NCBI GenBank assembly: GCA_029532415.1
Contig: JAQOTA010000070.1
Span: 930,001 to 994,000, forward strand
Length of the DNA stretch: 64,000 bases
Direction of reading: 5' to 3'
Source of the DNA: Marasmius tenuissimus
Taxonomy: Eukaryota > Basidiomycota > Agaricomycetes > Agaricales > Marasmiaceae
The translations under genes and the position numbers were made by a program. The notes under the pieces were generated by a model. That model searched no databases. It had not been told where the DNA came from and saw only the letters and a list, made by a program, of their open reading frames with translations. Of this stretch, positions 59,601 to 64,000 are shown piece by piece (positions within the stretch are counted from its first letter, which is position 1; each line of letters opens with the position of its first letter).

Positions 59601-61137
59601 AGAGCAGTAGTAGGAAATCTTTTCGTGCTACCTTTCAAGAACGTGTGTCTATGCTTCCAAAAATCCAGCGCCGAGAAGACAAGCTACGAGGAACTGTTGC
59701 TATTGTTCTCTCCCCTTGTCAAGTGATACATGAGCCCAAAACACCTCGGGCCCCAAGTTGAGCGCCATCTGGTGTTCTGGTTTCCTCTATGATGGAAAAT
59801 CGAAGCGTTTGATGATGTTTCCAGAGGGTGCGAAAGAATGGGGACGTACAATTACTCCAGGACATGAGAATGAGGTGAGGCCATTTGCTGGGGCCAGTGG
59901 AGTCACAGTGAATGTCGTCCGTCATCGTTATGGAGGGCAAGCCTAATTCAAACTCCGCCGCACGACCCCTTCCGACTCGACGCCCATGGCGACATCCGCC
60001 TCTCTATGCGACGTGCTCATCGTCTCTGTTTCCTCGCCTCCAGTTATTCTATATCCGGGATATCATTGAAGAAACGTTGGTCTTCGTGAAACAATAGGGA
60101 CTGTATGAACGACATTCGCCGTCGTATTCCCGGTCAAGTTCAGGTCGTCGAATTTGGAGCGATATGGAGGATCAGATATACAGAACGGGGGACCTCGTAG
60201 CAAGTCGTGACCAGATGACAATAGATGACTGAGTAGAGTCGTAGTCGGTGCGTTTCCCAACCCTTCAATTCCTCTTTTTCGTGAATTGATCCGCCCTCCA
60301 CAGAAATTTTCGTCTCATATCTGTCAATTCGAATCAGCTTTTCATTATTCTGACAGGAGACCACCCATATTGACTGGAGGATGCGCTACTCGAGGCACGG
60401 CTTAGTGGTTCAAGTACAGTGTACTTCACTCTGATGCTCGTATATTGGTCCTCAAAATACTCGACTAGCTCAACACATTGGAAATGGACTTGTACAAGAA
60501 GTTCAGTCTGACTATACGGGATCGACAGCACCAAACACGCTCGAACAAACGTTTTCCGATTGTAATATCGTACTCAAGCAGGATCAGTTGGGACTGTGGG
60601 CAGTACGAGCGAGTTTGGTTGCATGGGGCGGTATACATACCCTTTGAGGTCTGTAGCTCGAGCAGAATAAATGATGTGTTAGGTCCAAGCACGACTAGGT
60701 GCGTTCTTCCACATTTTCATGAGCCTCTGTCCCTTACTTACCTGTCGAATCAATTCACTAGTACCTCTATTTGGACCCTTCGAACGCTCATGAACCATCC
60801 CCATCAAACACCAGCTATCACTACCATGGCTCGTCTGGTCGTATATACAGCGGTTCAGCTTGTTTTTGAGGGAGATTAGAGTCGAAAAACCGATACAATA
60901 CACATAATATTCTCTGGTGCTACTAGAAACATACACTCCACTCGCCCTCTGCCCCTTTCCTCGCATAGAACCCGCCTTTGACCTGACGGAGGTGCGGCCG
61001 GCTACACGAGACTGAGAACCCCCCAATTCAAGCCCAGATAGCCCTCGAGGTTTGAGTCGGTTCATGCTTCGATTTGGCATAGCTCATATCCCCGCACACA
61101 AGGTCTGATTGCCTACGATATTCCCTCCTTACTCAAT
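59601..61137. other. Interior of the right arm, no supported gene
   Basis: Conserved in broken form in the left arm (60063-60360 against 7184-7561, and 60679-61080 against 6814-7122). Frames are interrupted differently in the two arms, so I do not support a gene. Confidence 0.35.
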
Positions 61138-61215
61138 GTTCACTCCAAACATCGTTTCAGGCCGTAAACCTCGCAGCAAGCGCGACTCCACCAGCGCTAC
61201 CCCGGTAGGCTCAAT
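61138..61215 (+). promoter_or_regulatory. Copy of the SSCP upstream module (SSCP-9)
   Basis: CACTCCAAACATCGTTTCAG, then GCCGTAAACCTCGCAGCAAG and CCACCAGCGCTACCCCGG. About 550-620 bp upstream of the SSCP-9 start. Confidence 0.5.
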
Positions 61216-61763
61216 TCCGTGCTGACCGTCCGGCACAGCTACATCAACGATAGTAAGTACGATAGACTTGGGCGCTGACATTCATTCGACATTGTTCATA
61301 TTGCCTGCTCGGATCATCGCCCCTTGCGTCGCCGACTCCAATCGGAATTGCATACGAGGATCGTGACACAACTCTCATGATATCTTTGTGCGCCGGGAGT
61401 CTAATGAATATCCACAGTGTCCGCTTTGCCGTCCGCTTGCCCTCCGTTTCCATTCGGCTGGAGGCCTTGTATTCCTTGGCCAACGTTGGTACGCTCATCA
61501 CCCAAGACCTTGCTTCGAGAGTGGGTTGTACAGTTCTTTCAGTCTGAGACTTTACTGAATCACCCACCGATGATGAAGAGGCCCAATTCACCAAGCGAAG
61601 GCATCGATTGCTTGCATACGTGCTCACAGGATAACTCTGATTGGAAAGGGCTCGCTACGTCTTGTAGAGTCAGAGCGATATAGAACCTGGTAAGTTTCAT
61701 GCTCTTAAGAACCTAATATACTCTACTCACTTGCAACCTACCAAACGCTTGCTCTCGAACAAC

Positions 61764-62086
61764 ATGCGTGTCTCTTTCGCCATTGTCGCCATTGTCGCCT
61801 TCCTTGTCGGCTCTGCCGTTGCCGGTGAATACCAATACTCGCTCGTTCCCTCAGAAATCACTGACCACGTCAAACATTAGGTGACCCCCTGTACCAACAA
61901 GGATGGGTCCAGTGGAACCAATGTCCAGGTCACTAAGGACTGTTGCGCGGCCGTCAACCACAAGGCGTATTTCAGCGAGCTTGTCAAGCAGTGCATGGGT
62001 TATGTCGAACCCGCGGATAACGCTGTCGACACAGGAAGATGGTCGAATGCTGCAGCAGCCGAGGTGCTGGTGGCAAAACTCTCTAA
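61764..62086 (+). pseudogene. SSCP-9: frameshifted copy
   Basis: Exon 1 (61764-61824) encodes an intact signal peptide, MRVSFAIVAIVAFLVGSAVA. The donor is GTGAAT and exon 2 starts at 61881. Near 61889 five bases that encode the residues before the first cysteine are missing, which shifts the frame. Near 62034 one further base is missing within the DTGKMVE region. The rest of the six-cysteine sequence is readable in pieces up to TAA at 62084-62086. The left-arm partner SSCP-3 is intact. The TATAAAA box is also degraded (CGATATAGAACC). Confidence 0.8.
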
Positions 62087-62799
62087 GTCCAAGATTAACA
62101 GTGTTGTTGTTTTTTCAGGTAATCTGAACGAGTGCTGACGGGGACGTGCACGTCTCGTGTTCAGGGCGGTCGCATTGGGCCCCCATCGGACGTCCTTTGT
62201 ACTCGTTGTACGGTTAATGACGCTACACAATCGTATGTACTCTATATTCGACTCCAATTCATTAATACTCAACACCTTGGTGGCTCAGCTCACGGCAGCA
62301 CGTTTCAAACCGCAAATTCCGACACCTTGGGCTCCTCTTATGTAAAGAGTCGTACACAAAAAGAACAACGACCGAAATACCTACACGCCCAAAAAGAATT
62401 GATCTGTCACGGATATGATCTAGTTTTAATTGAGATGATACTGTGACGTTGTGCGACGGGTCTCGGCACGAGATGCTCAAGACAAATTGAATCGAGGTTT
62501 GACAGATATCCCATACAATAGCTAGCCGCGAGGAATTGCGGCATATCCGTGACATACCCTCCAGGATATCCCCCAGATATCGCAATTAGACAGCAACGAC
62601 ATCGCGACATTGCCTTTCCCCCGGACGGCGCAGACTGTCACTGGTTCACCCCCGCACATCATTTTGCATTCTAAACATGCCTAAATTGAATATCACACAT
62701 GTATTATTCTGTTATCAGAGGTCGAACATCAAGTACTGAATGTGGTTTGGAGATACAGTATACAGCCAATACACAGGAGACCAACATACAGTATGAATA
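62087..62799. other. 3' flank of SSCP-9 and boundary of the right arm
   Basis: The similarity to the left arm ends near 62335. No gene is seen in the rest. Confidence 0.35.
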
Positions 62800-63555
62800 T
62801 CAGAGTGAGATAGAGTACCGAGACCAAACATGTAACCTAAAACGCTGCCATATGTTCTCCCTCATCTCACAGTCGTTGTTTGCATCCCCTTCCTCGTGGC
62901 ACGATGTAAGACCTTCACAATTCAACCATTCCTGGATGTAAGGCCCCCCGAGATCAATCGCCGGGTTCCACGTTGGCCAATCCCCGTTCGGAAATCCAGG
63001 ATAGGCGGCTGAAAACGCCATCCAGTAGGCTTCGCGACCCCAATCCCAGTCTTGGGTGCTGTCCTTTTGATCCGCGAAACTCATCATCCAGTCTTCGATA
63101 CTCTTCCGCAAGTCAACCCAAGGCTTCGTAACATGGGGATTGAATGACGATAGTAGGTGTAAGAAAGATGGGTCGGCAATAGGAACTTGGGCTGCTACGG
63201 GATCAGATGAAGCGACGGTGGTTGATGCCTGAATCACTATGAGACCTCAGGCAATGAAAACGTACGATATCACTCACTGTGTCGTCGAGATGCTTTGGAA
63301 TTCCCCCAATTTCGCTGATGACCGGCACAAGGAAAGAATTGTAGGGCTCGGGAAGCGATATAGAGATATGAAGAGGCTATTGAATGGTTCAGATATGGGG
63401 ACAGCATATCGCGAATGTCCGTTACTTACAACTTTGGCGTCGAGATGACGAGGTAAGTCGCCCTTCAGAGAGATTGATACAGGCAGGAATTGTTGAGAAT
63501 GGTGGGAGACCGAGTCATCGTGAGGGTGTTCGAGAACCAGGGAAAAACTCGTCAT
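62800..63555 (-). CDS. Hypothetical protein gene with a three-exon structure
   Basis: The likely start is at 63555-63553 (MTSFSLVLEHPHDDSVSHHS). The first exon ends at a GTAAGT donor near 63430 after HLDAKV. A short middle exon near 63270-63310 is uncertain. A long last exon starts after CATAG near 63237 (MIQASTTVASSDPVAAQVPI) and ends at 62800. The last exon includes KPWVDLRKSIEDWMMSFADQ and a tryptophan-rich stretch (STQDWDWGREAYWMAFSAAY). No signal peptide or TM segment is visible and I recognise no family. The frame choice in the middle exon is open. Confidence 0.5.
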
Positions 63556-63559
63556 TTTC

Positions 63560-63628
63560 TGAGAGAAACAGAGAGAGAGGGAGAGAAACAGAGGGACAGA
63601 GAGGGGGGAGAGGAGAGAGGAGAGAGAG

Positions 63629-63699
<71 letters not shown>
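63560..63699. repeat. Purine tract / (AG)n microsatellite upstream of the 62800-63555 gene
   Basis: About 140 bp of almost pure A/G, with an uninterrupted (GA)n run in its distal half. On the gene's coding strand this is a CT tract that ends within about 5 bp of the ATG. Confidence 0.9.
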
Positions 63700-64000
63700 G
63701 TGATGGAAATTGGAAAGCCTTGTGGACGTGGATGTCAGTGTCCAAAGTTCAACGTTCAACATGTGTGAGACTCCGTGACTTGTGACTCACGGTGACAACA
63801 CGCGATCTCACGCGACTTGAAGCAGCCTCAAGCTCGAGTCTGAATCGTGCTCTTCTCAATTTCTTTTCCACTGTTGATCGAGATAATCGGGACGGAATGA
63901 GTGTCTTGGACAATGAAGGTATGTCTTTTGTTCATACAAGGGACGGTTTTATTCACTATCTTGCTGCCAGTGTTCCGCACAGTCTCTACTTCGTCCTTGA

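Larger units (their letters stand above)
57235..62335 (-). repeat. Right arm of the ~5 kb inverted repeat (partner 5510-10480)
   Basis: Read on the minus strand it follows the left arm from about 10480 back to 5510. It contains SSCP-8, two upstream modules, an open exon-like segment at 59042-59416, a third module at 61138 and SSCP-9. Length is about 5.1 kb against 4.97 kb for the left arm, so small indels have accumulated. Confidence 0.85.

Noticed and set aside
63274..63785. Long frames through the (AG)n tract on both strands
   Set aside because: They exist only because a dinucleotide repeat has no stops in several frames. Only the segment from 63555 down is supported.
1..64000. CRISPR arrays, bacterial operons, Shine-Dalgarno sites
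   Set aside because: Nothing of this type is seen. The intron-rich genes and retroelements are eukaryotic.

Overview
The window looks like part of an Agaricomycete (basidiomycete) genome. Genes are broken by many introns of about 50-70 bp with GT..AG ends. Both tRNA genes carry introns. The laccase, the MFS carriers, the O-methyltransferase and a seven-TM protein are of basidiomycete type. A Rhizoctonia/Ceratobasidium-like plant-associated fungus is my best guess, but that is an inference and not proven by the sequence.

Layout. (1) 0-5.5 kb: a partial unrecognised gene at the left edge, then a tandem array of a small secreted cysteine-rich protein gene family (here SSCP): one degenerate copy and copies 1-2 on the minus strand. 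(2) 5.5-10.5 kb: left arm of a ~5 kb inverted repeat, with SSCP-3 (-) and SSCP-4 (+) at its ends and decayed sequence between. (3) 11.1-27.6 kb: SSCP-5 (-) and SSCP-6 (+), nearly identical and inverted, on either side of a nested retroelement block. The block is a Ty3/gypsy chromovirus with 485-bp LTRs and a 5-bp duplication, split by a 380-bp solo LTR in gag and by a Ty1/copia element between gag and pol. Both elements are inactivated by in-frame stops. (4) 28-35 kb: a seven-TM membrane protein gene (-), weak gene remnants and an O-methyltransferase gene (+). (5) 35-40 kb: a laccase gene (-) with two odd defects and a MYND zinc-finger gene (+). (6) 40-48 kb: a ~4 kb direct tandem duplication, each unit carrying an MFS transporter gene (-); the downstream-lying copy has two stops. 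(7) 48-55 kb: two unrecognised disordered-protein genes (-), intron-containing tRNA-Trp and tRNA-Val genes (-), and a partial TPR-like gene. (8) 56-62.3 kb: SSCP-7 (-) and the right inverted-repeat arm with SSCP-8 (-) and SSCP-9 (+, frameshifted). (9) 62.8-63.6 kb: a hypothetical gene (-) with a long CT tract just upstream of its start.

How the parts relate. The dominant theme is amplification of the SSCP family: ten copies in 62 kb, each with the same two-exon structure, a signal peptide and six cysteines. They spread by tandem and inverted duplication and carry family-specific 5' and 3' flanking repeats. The middle of the window holds a laccase, an O-methyltransferase and MFS carriers, which could act together on phenolic compounds, but co-function is only an inference from proximity. 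The retroelements carry stop codons that are nearly all single C-to-T or G-to-A changes, which suggests methylation-linked mutation of repeats.
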